64,000 nt of DNA from Leptospira terpstrae serovar Hualin str. LT 11-33 = ATCC 700639 (GCF_000332495.1 NZ_AOGW02000011.1:1-64000); one strand, 5' to 3'. Shown: positions 44,257-53,345, counted from the stretch's first letter. Translations and numbers: made by a program. The notes: generated by a model not told the origin, from the letters alone.

Positions 44257-45243
44257 TTAAATCGAAGAACCTAAAACCCGCAGTCTTTCGCGGGTTTCTT
44301 TTCTAAAATCATATCCAGTTACGGACGATTTCCCTTCCATTCCATTCATATAAAGTTGATAGTACTTTAAGGAACGTTCCAAATCCCTCTCGTCCCAACT
44401 GCTCTCGTAAATTTTACCTAAATAATAATGCGCCGGAAGAAACTCTGCCGACTCTTTATAATTCTTTAGAATACTCACCAGTTGGTGTGCTGCTGAACGA
44501 AATTCCTTTTTACGAATGAGAAGTATGGCAACCGCATAATGGGATCTAGGTGTTAGTTCTGGATGTTTTGGAAACTCTGTTACAAGTTTTAGGTATTCTT
44601 TATAAGCTTTTTCTTCTGATTCAGGATTTCCAATTCGATCGAGAGACCTAGCAAGTTCAAACTGGGTTTTGATTTTGAGATCTGCATCTTCTTGTTTTTC
44701 CACAAGTCCATTGGATTCTTTATCTTTCCCATCTAAGCCATAGAGATTTGTGTTTTCTACTCGAGAAAACTTCGCTGCTTCCCCTTCCTTTCCATAGGAT
44801 TCAGCAAACTCAGATTCAGCGGATTTCTTTTGGTCCCTTGTTAAATACGCCTTTCCTTTTTGGAAGGAGGCCTGTGAAGGATCGACCACTTCCTTCTTTT
44901 TTTTCTTCTTCTCTAAGGGTTTTGATTTTGTAGTAATAGAAGTTTGGTTGTTGGAAGCAAGGGAAGTCCCTTGTGTTTCTACATTGGTTTCGGAAGGAAC
45001 CGCAGTAGATGGTTTAGGATTGGAATTGATGATAGAGTTAGGATTAGAGCTAACATTTGAATTTTTTGAGTTAGTCGACGGATCTGTGTTAGAATTGATA
45101 ACGTCTTTGTTCCAAGTTTCCGGAAAAGGCAAAAACAACTCAGTGGATTCTGCAGCAAGGGAAGAATATGCAAACAAAAGAATTACTTGAGAGAAAGCTA
45201 AAACAAAATTTTTAAATTTAGAGATCAAAACAAAAACCTTCAT
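44257..45243 (-). CDS. Exported TPR-repeat protein
   Basis: A 328-residue protein with a signal peptide (residues 1-30, ILLFAYSSLAAES). A low-complexity Asn/Ser-rich linker (about 45-110) and a lysine run (EKKKKKKEVVD) precede TPR-like helices from about residue 120 (ADLKIKTQFELARSLDRIG, SEEKAYKEYLKLVTEFPKHPEL, RSAAHQLVSILKNYK, HYYLGKIYESS). This layout resembles periplasmic TPR proteins such as YbgF/BamD-like factors but is not one of them clearly. It overlaps the upstream gene by 4 bases. Confidence 0.6.
   Translation of the reverse strand: MKVFVLISKFKNFVLAFSQVILLFAYSSLAAESTELFLPFPETWNKDVINSNTDPSTNSKNSNVSSNPNSIINSNPKPSTAVPSETNVETQGTSLASNNQTSITTKSKPLEKKKKKKEVVDPSQASFQKGKAYLTRDQKKSAESEFAESYGKEGEAAKFSRVENTNLYGLDGKDKESNGLVEKQEDADLKIKTQFELARSLDRIGNPESEEKAYKEYLKLVTEFPKHPELTPRSHYAVAILLIRKKEFRSAAHQLVSILKNYKESAEFLPAHYYLGKIYESSWDERDLERSLKYYQLYMNGMEGKSSVTGYDFRKETRERLRVLGSSI
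44274..44303 (+). terminator. Intrinsic terminator after cheX, inside the 3' end of the convergent gene
   Basis: Stem aaacccgc (44274-44281) with gcgggttt (44290-44297), 8 pairs, loop of 8, followed by cttttct. It lies about 28 bases after the cheX stop and within the last codons of the minus-strand TPR gene. The stem is GC-rich enough to work on the plus strand. Confidence 0.65.
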
Positions 45244-45974
45244 CTTAAGTTTTTAGGAATTCGTTCCAAACTTCTCGGTTTTCCAACACCTTCACTCGAT
45301 TCTGGCGGTTTGGGTAATTTCAAAGTCTCCAAATTCTTTTCTTCGTTTTTAGCCTTCACTTTTTTTTCCAAATCAGAAACTCGGTTTAACATTCGTTGCA
45401 TACGGATTTCATCATCAGATTCTGTTGCACCAGTTGTATTAGAATTTTCTTTTGGCTGAATGGGCACAACATCAATGGGTGCAGGTATCAAACCATCACC
45501 TGACGGAGTGTATATGGGTGGGACCGAAGTATCTTCGGCTTTACGATTTCTAAAGTCATATTCTTTTCCCAAAAAATCTTGTTCTTCTGGGATGGTATCA
45601 TGTGAGTATCCGTTGGATTCCCTTTCGCTGATAAAATCAAATTGCATCTTTCGATTGGATTCGTATTTTAAATTTTCAGGATCGGACATGCGAACATCTT
45701 TTCGTTTCCTGTTATAATCACGTTCAATTTCTGTTAGAAATAAACTACGGGTATCCTGGGCGAGTTGCATCCCTTGGGGTTTGGCATTTTCCCAACCGTT
45801 GGTCCATCCTACATAAATGGCCATAATAAGAAAAAAGACAAAGAGCGAGATGGCGATTTTTTTGAGTAGGTCTTGGACTTGGGATGGTATTTTATCTACA
45901 AGACCATCGACTGCACCCATCATCTTTTGGGTGTCTACATTGACTTTGGGTATATTTATATTTTTGATATCCAC
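45240..45974 (-). CDS. Unknown single-pass membrane protein
   Basis: A 244-residue protein. One membrane segment (about residues 40-60, KIAISLFVFFLIMAIYVGW) separates a short N-terminal cytoplasmic part from a charged 180-residue C-terminal part with a proline-rich section (PPIYTPSGDGLIPAPIDVVPIQP) and a coiled-coil-like EIRMQRMLNRVSDLEKKVKAKNEEK. I do not recognise a family. It sits 3 bases after the OmpA/PD40 gene and overlaps the TPR gene, so the three probably form one envelope unit. Confidence 0.6.
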   Translation of the reverse strand: MDIKNINIPKVNVDTQKMMGAVDGLVDKIPSQVQDLLKKIAISLFVFFLIMAIYVGWTNGWENAKPQGMQLAQDTRSLFLTEIERDYNRKRKDVRMSDPENLKYESNRKMQFDFISERESNGYSHDTIPEEQDFLGKEYDFRNRKAEDTSVPPIYTPSGDGLIPAPIDVVPIQPKENSNTTGATESDDEIRMQRMLNRVSDLEKKVKAKNEEKNLETLKLPKPPESSEGVGKPRSLERIPKNLR

Positions 45975-45977
45975 GTG

Positions 45978-47834
45978 TTACTCTTCCGAAATTTTAAAGA
46001 CGACCCTTCGGTTTGTCCCACGACCTTCTTCGGTCAAATTGTCTGCAATGGGCACTTGAGGGCCATGACCTACGATCGCAATTCGTGATTCTTCTATTTT
46101 ATGTTTAGACTTCAAATAATTAGCAACCGAATTTGCTCTTTCCAACGATAACTTTTGATTGGCAGATTTGGTCCCAACATTATCCGTATGTCCTTCAATT
46201 AGGATCTTCAAATTGGCCGATTTTCGGAGGATCCCTGCCAATCTGTCAAGTTCCGGTTCTGATTCTTTGGTGAGATCGGCAGAGCGAAAAGCGAAGAACA
46301 AATTGTTCATCACAATTTGGTTTCCTTTTTTTAACTTCGGTAGAACCAGTAGGACCGTTTTTTCTTTATCTTCCTTTTCCTTTCCCACCAAATTTAGGTT
46401 TTGTGAAACAGGAAGGTATCCTTCCTTCTCACCATAAAAACCATAATTTTCATCATAAGGAAGTATGATGCTAAACTCACCTGTCCCCGGATCACTCACA
46501 GTGGATCCGATGGATTTTTTTCTGTTTAAAGATTCATATTGCACAAAGGCCGAAAGCGGTTTTCCTTCTTCATCCACAACTTTACCTTTAATCACTACCA
46601 CTGGTTCTGGTTGGAAGTGATGAGGAATGGCGGCCATATACAACTCCCCTTCTCGGGACATATAGGCCCAATTCCCAACAGCAGGAATACTAAAGAAATT
46701 TACACCTCTTAGATTAGGTGAAAGTTCTTGTGGTTCAGACCAAGATGTCCAAGAATCGTTTAACCTTCTTGAAATAAAGATGGAAATCCCTTCTTTTCTT
46801 CCAGACGATGAAAAGTATAATGTTTTGTCATCCGGTCCAAGAAATGGGGCCATCTCTTCTTCGCTAGTATTCAAAGTATTTCCTAAGTTGATTCCTTCTT
46901 CAAATACACCTGCATCATTTTGTAAACTGACATACAAATCTAACTTACCAAAATTTTTCTTTTGTTGAGCCGAGTATATTAGAGTCCGAGCACTGGATGC
47001 CAACGCAGATCCACCAAATACCTGTTGGTTGGGATTATCAGCCTTCCTATACCAATTATAAAAACTAGGGAAGTTGATGGGGGAAGGCATTGACCAACCA
47101 GATTCCGTTTTATGTGTTTTGTATAAGGGTGCGCGGTTTTGAATTTTTTCGGATCGCTCTTTATATTCAGTTTCTAATTTAGTAAGAACAAGATGAAACT
47201 CTTTTGGATTTTGTGCTTCCCTGGATGCAATTTGAGATTTGTACATCATCTCTCGTTTCAGGTTATCCAACATTTCTTCTTCCCCAAAATTACCGAAGAC
47301 AAATAATTCATTCCCACCGGGGAGAGCAGAAATCACTGCAGAAGGAAAACGATTGTTAAGTGGTGTAGGAAGTTGTTCCCCTTGCATCCAAAAACCGTAT
47401 TGGTCTCGTTTGGCGGCCCAAATTTTTTGCGTGGATCTACCACCTTCGCGAACCAGTGCCGTCCAAAATAAAACTTTGCCGTCTGGTGTACACTGCGGGT
47501 TAAAAGAAAATTGGCCTTGGGTTACATAGCGGGGTATTTTTTTTAATGTCCAATCGGGAGTTTTCCCCGATTCAAAAGGTTCCATCTCATAACGAACTGG
47601 GCTGCAAGTCTCCCCTTGGACATCGCATAACATGCGTATCTTTTTCCCTGCCAAATAGGCAAGCTCCTCTTGTAAAACACCGGTGCTGATACGGAAAACC
47701 TGTTTGTCAGTGCGGAGCAGATGGCCGGTATTCAGTAAGTCGCCCTCCAAAACCTGGATTCCATTTTTAACACTTTGCGAGCTAATGAGCCCGTTCCCAA
47801 AAAGGAGGAGAATGATGATGAGAATCCGTACCAT
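45978..47834 (-). CDS. OmpA-family protein with N-terminal PD40-type propeller
   Basis: A 618-residue exported protein with a signal peptide (about residues 1-19, ending LISSQS). Residues about 85-420 contain PD40/WD40-like TolB-type repeats (FNPQCTPDGKVLFWTALV, EMAPFLGPDDKTLYFSSSGRKEG). A carboxypeptidase-regulatory-like domain follows (VIKGKVVDEEGKPLSAFVQYE). The C-terminal 120 residues are OmpA: NLFFAFRSADLTKESEPELD, IEGHTDNVGTKSANQKLSLERANSVANYL, GRGTNRRV. It should bind peptidoglycan and link it to the outer membrane. First gene of the envelope trio. Confidence 0.85.
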   Translation of the reverse strand: MVRILIIILLLFGNGLISSQSVKNGIQVLEGDLLNTGHLLRTDKQVFRISTGVLQEELAYLAGKKIRMLCDVQGETCSPVRYEMEPFESGKTPDWTLKKIPRYVTQGQFSFNPQCTPDGKVLFWTALVREGGRSTQKIWAAKRDQYGFWMQGEQLPTPLNNRFPSAVISALPGGNELFVFGNFGEEEMLDNLKREMMYKSQIASREAQNPKEFHLVLTKLETEYKERSEKIQNRAPLYKTHKTESGWSMPSPINFPSFYNWYRKADNPNQQVFGGSALASSARTLIYSAQQKKNFGKLDLYVSLQNDAGVFEEGINLGNTLNTSEEEMAPFLGPDDKTLYFSSSGRKEGISIFISRRLNDSWTSWSEPQELSPNLRGVNFFSIPAVGNWAYMSREGELYMAAIPHHFQPEPVVVIKGKVVDEEGKPLSAFVQYESLNRKKSIGSTVSDPGTGEFSIILPYDENYGFYGEKEGYLPVSQNLNLVGKEKEDKEKTVLLVLPKLKKGNQIVMNNLFFAFRSADLTKESEPELDRLAGILRKSANLKILIEGHTDNVGTKSANQKLSLERANSVANYLKSKHKIEESRIAIVGHGPQVPIADNLTEEGRGTNRRVVFKISEE

Positions 47835-47884
47835 ACCATACGAAATGTCGGTTGAAACCTCCGATTCCCTTAGAAAATTGACTT

Positions 47885-49525
47885 ATGATCCAAGCTAGCG
47901 GCATTACAGTCTCCTTCGGGAAAAAACCTCTTTTCGAAAACGTCTCCATTAAATTCAAACCGGAATGCCGTTACGGTCTGATCGGAGCCAATGGGTCCGG
48001 AAAATCGACCTTTATGAAGGTTTTAGCCGGAATTTTACAGCCTTCGGCCGGTTCTGTCGCCCTCGACAAGGATGTTAAGGTTGGTTATTTGAAACAGGAC
48101 CACTACGAATACGAAAATGAGACGGTCCTTGGCACGGTGCTACGGGGAAATCCTGAACTTTGGAATGTCATGTCAGAACGTGATGCCATCTACGCCAAAG
48201 AGGACATGACCGATGAAGACGGAATGCGAATCTCAGAGATTGAGGAAATTTTCGCTGATATGGGTGGGTACGAGGCCGAATCTGTGGCAGGTGAGCTTCT
48301 AGAAGGTTTGGGGATCCCTACCACTGCCCATAACCGTCCTTTGAATTTTCTTACCGGTGGTTTCAAACTCAGGGTTCTTTTGGCCCAAGTTTTATTTTTA
48401 AAACCCGATGTCCTCCTTTTGGATGAACCAACGAACCACTTAGATATCAAAACCATCCATTGGTTGGAAGAACTTTTGATCAATTATGAAGGTGTGGTCA
48501 TAGTGATCTCCCATGACCGTCACTTTATCAATTCCGTAGCCACACATATCGCCGATTTGGATTACAATACGATCCGCGTGTTCCCAGGAAACTATGACGA
48601 CTTTATGATTGCGGCAGAACAATCGCGTGAGCAGTTAATGAGTGATAGTAAACGGGCAAAAGAAAAAATTGCCGACTTACAAGAGTTTGTTTCTCGATTT
48701 TCTGCAAACGCAAGTAAATCAAAACAAGCTACTTCTCGTCAAAAAATGATCGAAAAAATCAAAGGAGAAATGGTGGATGTAAAACCATCTTCTCGAGTAG
48801 CACCTTACATTCGTTTCAAGGCAAAACGTACACTTGGAAAAGATGTGTTTGAAGCTATAAACATTTCTAAATCTTACGATGGGAAACCAGTCATCAAAGA
48901 ATTTAGTACCTCTGTCACCAAGGGAGAAAAGGTAGGGATTGTGGGAACAAACGGTGTTGGTAAAACCACTCTTCTTAAAATGTTATTAAAAAAATTAGAA
49001 CCCGATTCGGGTCAGGTGAAATGGGGAGATTCGGTAGAGACTTCCTTCTTCCCACAAGACCACCGTGAGGCAATGGAACCAGATGCAGATACTCTAGTGG
49101 AATGGTTATTACGTAACTCACCGCAAGGGACAGAAGTTCAAGAAATTCGCGCCATTCTCGGTAGGATGCTTTTTTCTGGAGATATGGCGAATAAATCCAC
49201 TACGGTTCTTTCCGGAGGGGAAAAATCGCGAATGATCATTGGTAAGATGATCCTTGCAGGGGACAATGTCATCGCACTGGATGAACCAACTAACCACTTG
49301 GATTTAGAAACCATTGAAGCTCTAAACTACGCCTTGTCTTTGTTTGATGGGACTGTCATATTAGTTTCCCATGATAGAGAGTTTATCTCATCTCTTTGTA
49401 CAAGAATTATAGAAGTCACTCCCGAAGGAATCAAAGACTTCAAAGGAAATTACGAAGAATTTTTGGAAAGGGAAGGAAACGATTTCTACAAACGCCTTAC
49501 AGGTGGTGCGATCATCACTACTTAA
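47885..49525 (+). CDS. ABC-F family ATPase (translation factor type)
   Basis: A 546-residue protein with two ABC domains and no membrane segment. The first has Walker A GANGSGKSTF and a degenerate signature (LTGGFKLR); the second has GTNGVGKTTL and LSGGEKSR. Both have VLLLDEPTNHLD/IALDEPTNHLD. The linker between them (about 240-310, basic and helical) is the ABC-F mark. These proteins act at the ribosomal E site or in antibiotic protection. The closest known group appears to be YbiT. It is convergent with an outer-membrane gene and their stops overlap by 3 bases. Confidence 0.85.
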   Translation: MIQASGITVSFGKKPLFENVSIKFKPECRYGLIGANGSGKSTFMKVLAGILQPSAGSVALDKDVKVGYLKQDHYEYENETVLGTVLRGNPELWNVMSERDAIYAKEDMTDEDGMRISEIEEIFADMGGYEAESVAGELLEGLGIPTTAHNRPLNFLTGGFKLRVLLAQVLFLKPDVLLLDEPTNHLDIKTIHWLEELLINYEGVVIVISHDRHFINSVATHIADLDYNTIRVFPGNYDDFMIAAEQSREQLMSDSKRAKEKIADLQEFVSRFSANASKSKQATSRQKMIEKIKGEMVDVKPSSRVAPYIRFKAKRTLGKDVFEAINISKSYDGKPVIKEFSTSVTKGEKVGIVGTNGVGKTTLLKMLLKKLEPDSGQVKWGDSVETSFFPQDHREAMEPDADTLVEWLLRNSPQGTEVQEIRAILGRMLFSGDMANKSTTVLSGGEKSRMIIGKMILAGDNVIALDEPTNHLDLETIEALNYALSLFDGTVILVSHDREFISSLCTRIIEVTPEGIKDFKGNYEEFLEREGNDFYKRLTGGAIITT

Positions 49526-50547
49526 AAATGTTTTTGCAGGGAAAGGTTAATCGATTGGATTTCTTTCCCTGCCATTAACTCAGTCGTCAGACTAAATTCT
49601 CCCATACCAATTTGAAATCCCAAACTCCCATATCCAAACCCAGATCTATGATTATGCCTTGTTGCTAGACGAATCCCGATGGCACTGGGTACAGAGCCAA
49701 AGTCATCCGGATTTTCCATTCTGGAAATTGCGGCAAACCGACTAGCTTGAACTGCCGTATAACCATGATTATAAACAAAACCTAAACCAGGTATTATCGA
49801 TAAAAATCCAATCGTATAGTTGTATTTTATATCTATGGAACCCGAAGTAATTCTCGATTGATAAAACAAATCATTTTGACCGATCCAACGACGTTTATCT
49901 CCATCAATCCTAAATTGAGTGGGTCTTCTGTCATAAGAACTTAAGTAGATATCTTGATTGGTTTGGAAAATACCCAGTCCAAAGGAAAAGCCAGAATCAA
50001 CCGGAAAGTAACGAAGGACAGCTCCAAAATTATTTACTCGCCCGTTTACTTCTGTATTGCGAATCTTTACAAATGGAATATTGGCTTCCCCAAACTCGTA
50101 GGGGAAAAAATGGACAGTCAGATTCCATTGTTTGGCATTAGGACTATTGATCCATTCCCCCAAATTGGCCGTAAAACTAAAGGAAGGTGATGCCGCAACG
50201 CCTCGTTTCGGTAATGTTCTTAGTTCTGAATTTTCATAATAAAAATCTCGTGCTTTCGCTTGCCCTTGTGATACCGTATAACCAAGCCCTAGGCGATATC
50301 GATCCACCTTAGTTCCCCCTGATTGGTTAGAGTTCAAATTTTGTAAAACAGCGTTGTCCCCCATGGAATGAAGAAAACCATTTGTATAAATTTTATCAAA
50401 AACAGGTTTTGCAAAATTTCCTAATATTTGGTAGTCGGCTGGGATATTGGAACATTCTCCCCCCAAACATAAAACTTGCGCCTGCAGATTTGACCCTGCT
50501 GTTGGTATCAGCAATACGAGGAAAATAAAATGGAAAAAGAATCTCAT
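49522..50547 (-). CDS. Predicted outer-membrane beta-barrel protein
   Basis: A 341-residue exported protein with a signal peptide (about residues 1-23, LIPTAGSNLQAQ). The mature part has alternating hydrophobic strands separated by short turns and ends in LSLQKHF, with terminal Phe, as is usual for barrel proteins. Repeated aromatic-rich strands (FSFTANLG, WNLTVHFFPYEFG, FSFGLGIFQTNQ, YTIGFLSIIPGLGFVYN) support this. I recognise no specific family; similar leptospiral surface proteins exist. It is convergent with the ABC-F gene. Confidence 0.55.
   Translation of the reverse strand: MRFFFHFIFLVLLIPTAGSNLQAQVLCLGGECSNIPADYQILGNFAKPVFDKIYTNGFLHSMGDNAVLQNLNSNQSGGTKVDRYRLGLGYTVSQGQAKARDFYYENSELRTLPKRGVAASPSFSFTANLGEWINSPNAKQWNLTVHFFPYEFGEANIPFVKIRNTEVNGRVNNFGAVLRYFPVDSGFSFGLGIFQTNQDIYLSSYDRRPTQFRIDGDKRRWIGQNDLFYQSRITSGSIDIKYNYTIGFLSIIPGLGFVYNHGYTAVQASRFAAISRMENPDDFGSVPSAIGIRLATRHNHRSGFGYGSLGFQIGMGEFSLTTELMAGKEIQSINLSLQKHF
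49536..49572. terminator. Inverted repeat at the convergent ABC-F/outer-membrane gene ends
   Basis: Ten-base arms gcagggaaag (49536-49545) and ctttccctgc (49563-49572) with a 17-base loop lie at the junction, inside the last codons of the minus-strand gene. T-rich sequence flanks it on both sides, but no U-run follows directly. It may be a weak bidirectional terminator. Confidence 0.35.
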
Positions 50548-50587
50548 GTTTGTGGCGGAATTTGTTAGATACGAAATCTAACTTATG

Positions 50588-51184
50588 TTAATTCTGTTTT
50601 TGTAGCCAATCTAAAAAAAGTTCCATTGCTTTTTTACGGTGGGATACGGTATTTTTTTCTGATTCTGGAATTTGGGAAAATCGTTTATCAAAAGGAGGAT
50701 AAATAAAAATAGGATCATAACCAAATCCAAACTTTCCTTCTTCATCGTAGTCCTCGGCAATTAGACCGTCGACTCTACCTTCAAAAGATACCTCTTGGTT
50801 TTTATCCACATAACTCACAACACAACTATAGTAAGCTCTCCGATCCTTATTTGTACCCAACTTTTTCAAAAGGAAATTGGCACGTTCTTTATCACTGAGA
50901 CCAGGACCACCAAAACGAGCGGAATACACTCCCGGTTCCCCACCAAGTGCTGGAACAGAAATTCCAGAATCATCCGCAAAAGAGGGAATCCCAGTTAGGC
51001 GATAAAGTTCTTTTGATTTAATAAAGGAATTTCCGGTAAAGGTAGTCTCTGTTTCTTCTGGTGAAAAAGAAATTCCTAAATCTTTAGGAAGGACTACCTC
51101 AAAACCGTAAGGAGCAAGTAACATCTGCATTTCCTTCCATTTGTGTGCACTACCGGAAGCAAATGCTAAAGTTCTCTTTGTCAG
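50588..51184 (-). CDS. rdgB: XTP/dITP diphosphatase (RdgB/HAM1)
   Basis: I place the start at a CTG (51184), giving 198 residues, the usual family size. The extra N-terminus reads LTKRTLAFASGSAHKWKEMQ, matching the substrate-binding LATGNxxKxxE block, which an ATG at 51130 would delete. A GAGGAAG lies 7 bases before the CTG, and the CTG overlaps the STAS stop (CACTGA). No ATG, GTG or TTG lies in frame nearby. The rest is typical: FADDSGISVPALGGEPGVYSARFGG and FGYDPIF. The enzyme removes ITP, XTP and their deoxy forms. Confidence 0.85.
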   Translation of the reverse strand: MTKRTLAFASGSAHKWKEMQMLLAPYGFEVVLPKDLGISFSPEETETTFTGNSFIKSKELYRLTGIPSFADDSGISVPALGGEPGVYSARFGGPGLSDKERANFLLKKLGTNKDRRAYYSCVVSYVDKNQEVSFEGRVDGLIAEDYDEEGKFGFGYDPIFIYPPFDKRFSQIPESEKNTVSHRKKAMELFLDWLQKQN

Positions 51185-51540
51185 TGAGAATCTTCCTCGT
51201 CGAGTTGGAATCCTTCCATTGCTGCAGATAAATCAGGGAAAATTTCGAATACCTTGTCGAGCATTGTAATTTCAAACAATTGAATCAAATCTTCATCGAC
51301 AACAATCACTTTAATATCACCATTCATAGGTTTTAACTTACGTTTGGTGGCTACAAAAATCCCAAGTGCAGTCGAACAAATATGATGAACTTTTGTTAGA
51401 TCCAGAATGATTTTTTTAACAGAACTTTGCGTGAGTTTTGAAAGTTCTTTTTCAATCTCATCAGAATCAACCTTGAGGATGGCCCCAGAAAACTTAATAA
51501 TCCTTATGTCATCCTTGACTTGAACATCCATTCGATTCAA
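51181..51540 (-). CDS. STAS-domain anti-sigma-factor antagonist
   Basis: A 119-residue single STAS domain. Typical parts: IIKFSGAILKVDSDEIEKELSKL, KKIILDLTKVHHICSTALGIFVATKRKLK (the D..... STALG block with the phosphoacceptor Ser near residue 57), IQLFEITMLDKVFEIFPDL. It would be phosphorylated by an anti-sigma kinase and restored by a SpoIIE phosphatase. Several such phosphatases are encoded in the window, but no direct pairing is shown. Its start overlaps comF's stop and its stop overlaps rdgB. Confidence 0.85.
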   Translation of the reverse strand: MNRMDVQVKDDIRIIKFSGAILKVDSDEIEKELSKLTQSSVKKIILDLTKVHHICSTALGIFVATKRKLKPMNGDIKVIVVDEDLIQLFEITMLDKVFEIFPDLSAAMEGFQLDEEDSH

Positions 51541-52214
51541 TCACCCCCGCTTAACAGTAACACGACGCAAGTCACTTTCCGAACACCAGCCTGTTTGTAC
51601 AGTCTAGCGATTTCATTAACAGTGGCACCCGTCGTGAATATATCATCTACAATTAGAACATGAACTCCTTCCATGATTCTATCACTTTTTATGAATTGGA
51701 ACGCCTTTTTTGCATGAAAAAACCGATTCTCAAACCCTTGCGCAGACTGTTTGTCCGCTGAAACCTTACGCAAACTAGTATCTTCCCTGATTTTCCAAAG
51801 TTTTTTCCATTTTTCGAGGAGGGCATACGATGCATGGTAAGGCCTGGGTCCCGATTTGGGAGAAGAAGGAACGAGTACGGCTAGGTTCGGTGGATCTTCT
51901 TTCAATAAATTTGTAAGAGTTCCTTGTCCCAAACAAAAGTACTTAGCCAAGGGCCGTTCATTTTCAAATTTCAAAGACTGAAAGAGAGTTTTTTCAAAAC
52001 TACCTCGCCTTTGTAAAAAGAAGGCCTGGTCATAAAAGACAAATCGATCTGATTGAGGTTTGACCTGATTTGGAATTAATTTTTGTTTTTGCGGAAGGTA
52101 ATGTAACTTTGTGCAAGGTTTGCAGACAGCCATTGTTTCTGAAAACAAATCAAAACCACCGCATAGAACACAAAATTTTGGAAAAAATATGGATACAAAA
52201 GAAACCCCTCTCAT
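51537..52214 (-). CDS. ComF-family phosphoribosyltransferase-like protein
   Basis: A 225-residue protein. An N-terminal zinc-finger-like set of cysteines (FCVLCGG, VCKPC) is followed by a PRT domain with the PRPP loop VLIVDDIFTTGATVNEIA near residue 188. In naturally transformable bacteria ComFC helps DNA uptake; elsewhere the role is unclear. The ATG (52214-52212) lies in the loop of a strong hairpin that also looks like the terminator of the upstream gene, and has no ribosome site. No other start keeps the cysteines. Overlap with the STAS gene couples the downstream translation. Confidence 0.8.
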   Translation of the reverse strand: MRGVSFVSIFFPKFCVLCGGFDLFSETMAVCKPCTKLHYLPQKQKLIPNQVKPQSDRFVFYDQAFFLQRRGSFEKTLFQSLKFENERPLAKYFCLGQGTLTNLLKEDPPNLAVLVPSSPKSGPRPYHASYALLEKWKKLWKIREDTSLRKVSADKQSAQGFENRFFHAKKAFQFIKSDRIMEGVHVLIVDDIFTTGATVNEIARLYKQAGVRKVTCVVLLLSGGD

Positions 52215-52229
52215 ATAGAGGGGGGTTTC
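52197..52229 (-). terminator. Intrinsic terminator of the OmpL47-like gene, overlapping the comF start
   Basis: On the minus strand the stem GAAACCCC..CTCT (52229-52217) pairs with AGAGGGGTTTC (52211-52201) with a 5-base loop and two bulged bases, followed by TTTT. It lies 39 bases downstream of the OmpL47-like stop. The loop contains the comF ATG, so any comF translation from this transcript must start inside or after readthrough of the hairpin. A smaller hairpin ccgc-6-gcgg lies at 52233-52246. Confidence 0.6.
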
Positions 52230-52267
52230 TATCCGCCTGCTTGCGGTTCTAATTTTTTTGGATTAGA

Positions 52268-53338
52268 TTACTTAGCAGGTGTGGTTGCTGGTGTTTCTAC
52301 CTTTGGTGCTTCTGCTGATTTTTGAATCGTAGAAGTTGGAGGAGTTAAATCTACAGAGAGTTTTACTTCTACTATGTCAGATTGGTTTCCAACATTATCT
52401 ACTGCCATCGCTTTGATGACATGGTCACCTTGTGTTTCAATTGCAATTGCTTCTACGTATGGTTTGTATTCCTCTTCGTCAATTTTAACGAGGACTTTTT
52501 TGATACCTGATTCTTTATCAGAAGCATTTACGTAGAATACATTCCCTTTTCTTTGGAAGTTTTTTCCGTTAATTTCCACTAAAGGAAAAGAAGGAACGAT
52601 TTCAATAGAAGGCTTCACATCATCAACAGTAATGATGATAGAAGATTCAGGAGAAGAATTTCCAGATTTATCAGTAGCTGAATATTTTACTACGTTTGCT
52701 CCACTATTTTCCAATTTGATTGGATCTGTGTAAGCTTTAGATGCCTCTTGGTTGATGCTGAACTTTACTTTGTCAACACCTGTTTGTTGGTCTTCTGCAA
52801 CAATTGTGTATGTATTATTTTTGGAAGCGAAAGGAACTCCATCCAATACAAAAAACTGTTCTTGTGGAACAAGGCTCACATGAGGAGCAGTGTTATCAAC
52901 GTGAAGAACAAGGATCTTAGGTGTTTCAGCGTTTCCTACTTTGTCAACAGAACGATAGTAAACTTCAGTAAGTCCTTCTTCGGAAATACGGATCGGTTGT
53001 GTATACTTTCTGTATTCTCCGTTTTTTGGTTTCCATTCAATAAAATCGATTGTGGAAGACTCGTCCTTTGCATCTAATGAAAAAGAAGTTTTGCTAGTAA
53101 TGAAAAGAGCAGATGGATCGGAAGTAGCAGCTCCGGATTCTTTTTTGTCACCCAAAATGTCTTTTACGGTTGTCTCAGCTTTGTTAACACCGTCTTTGGC
53201 TTGAGTAGAGGTGGACTCTGTTTTTTTGACTGCCTGGTCTTTTGTGGAAGTAGTGGCTTTTGGTGCAGCAACTTGTGCTGTGATTTGGCCTGCGAAAGAT
53301 ATTGTCAGTATGGCCAAAAGGTATTTGTGCGCCTGCAT
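52268..53338 (-). CDS. OmpL47-like repeat outer-membrane protein
   Basis: A 356-residue exported protein with a signal peptide (about residues 1-22, SFAGQITAQV). A Lys/Thr/Ser-rich linker follows (about 25-70). Three OmpL47-type beta repeats come next, each with a form of PI.I...G...V.Y.S.D..GN and a DN..P..S/EIVP strand: TQPIRISEEGLTEVYYRSVDKVGN, TDPIKLENSGANVVKYSATDKSGN, VEAIAIETQGDHVIKAMAVDNVGNQ. This repeat type is known in the leptospiral OmpL47 surface protein. A good promoter and AAGGAG site lie upstream. A C-terminal low-complexity tail ends in TPAK. Confidence 0.75.
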   Translation of the reverse strand: MQAHKYLLAILTISFAGQITAQVAAPKATTSTKDQAVKKTESTSTQAKDGVNKAETTVKDILGDKKESGAATSDPSALFITSKTSFSLDAKDESSTIDFIEWKPKNGEYRKYTQPIRISEEGLTEVYYRSVDKVGNAETPKILVLHVDNTAPHVSLVPQEQFFVLDGVPFASKNNTYTIVAEDQQTGVDKVKFSINQEASKAYTDPIKLENSGANVVKYSATDKSGNSSPESSIIITVDDVKPSIEIVPSFPLVEINGKNFQRKGNVFYVNASDKESGIKKVLVKIDEEEYKPYVEAIAIETQGDHVIKAMAVDNVGNQSDIVEVKLSVDLTPPTSTIQKSAEAPKVETPATTPAK

Positions 53339-53345
53339 TGTATAA

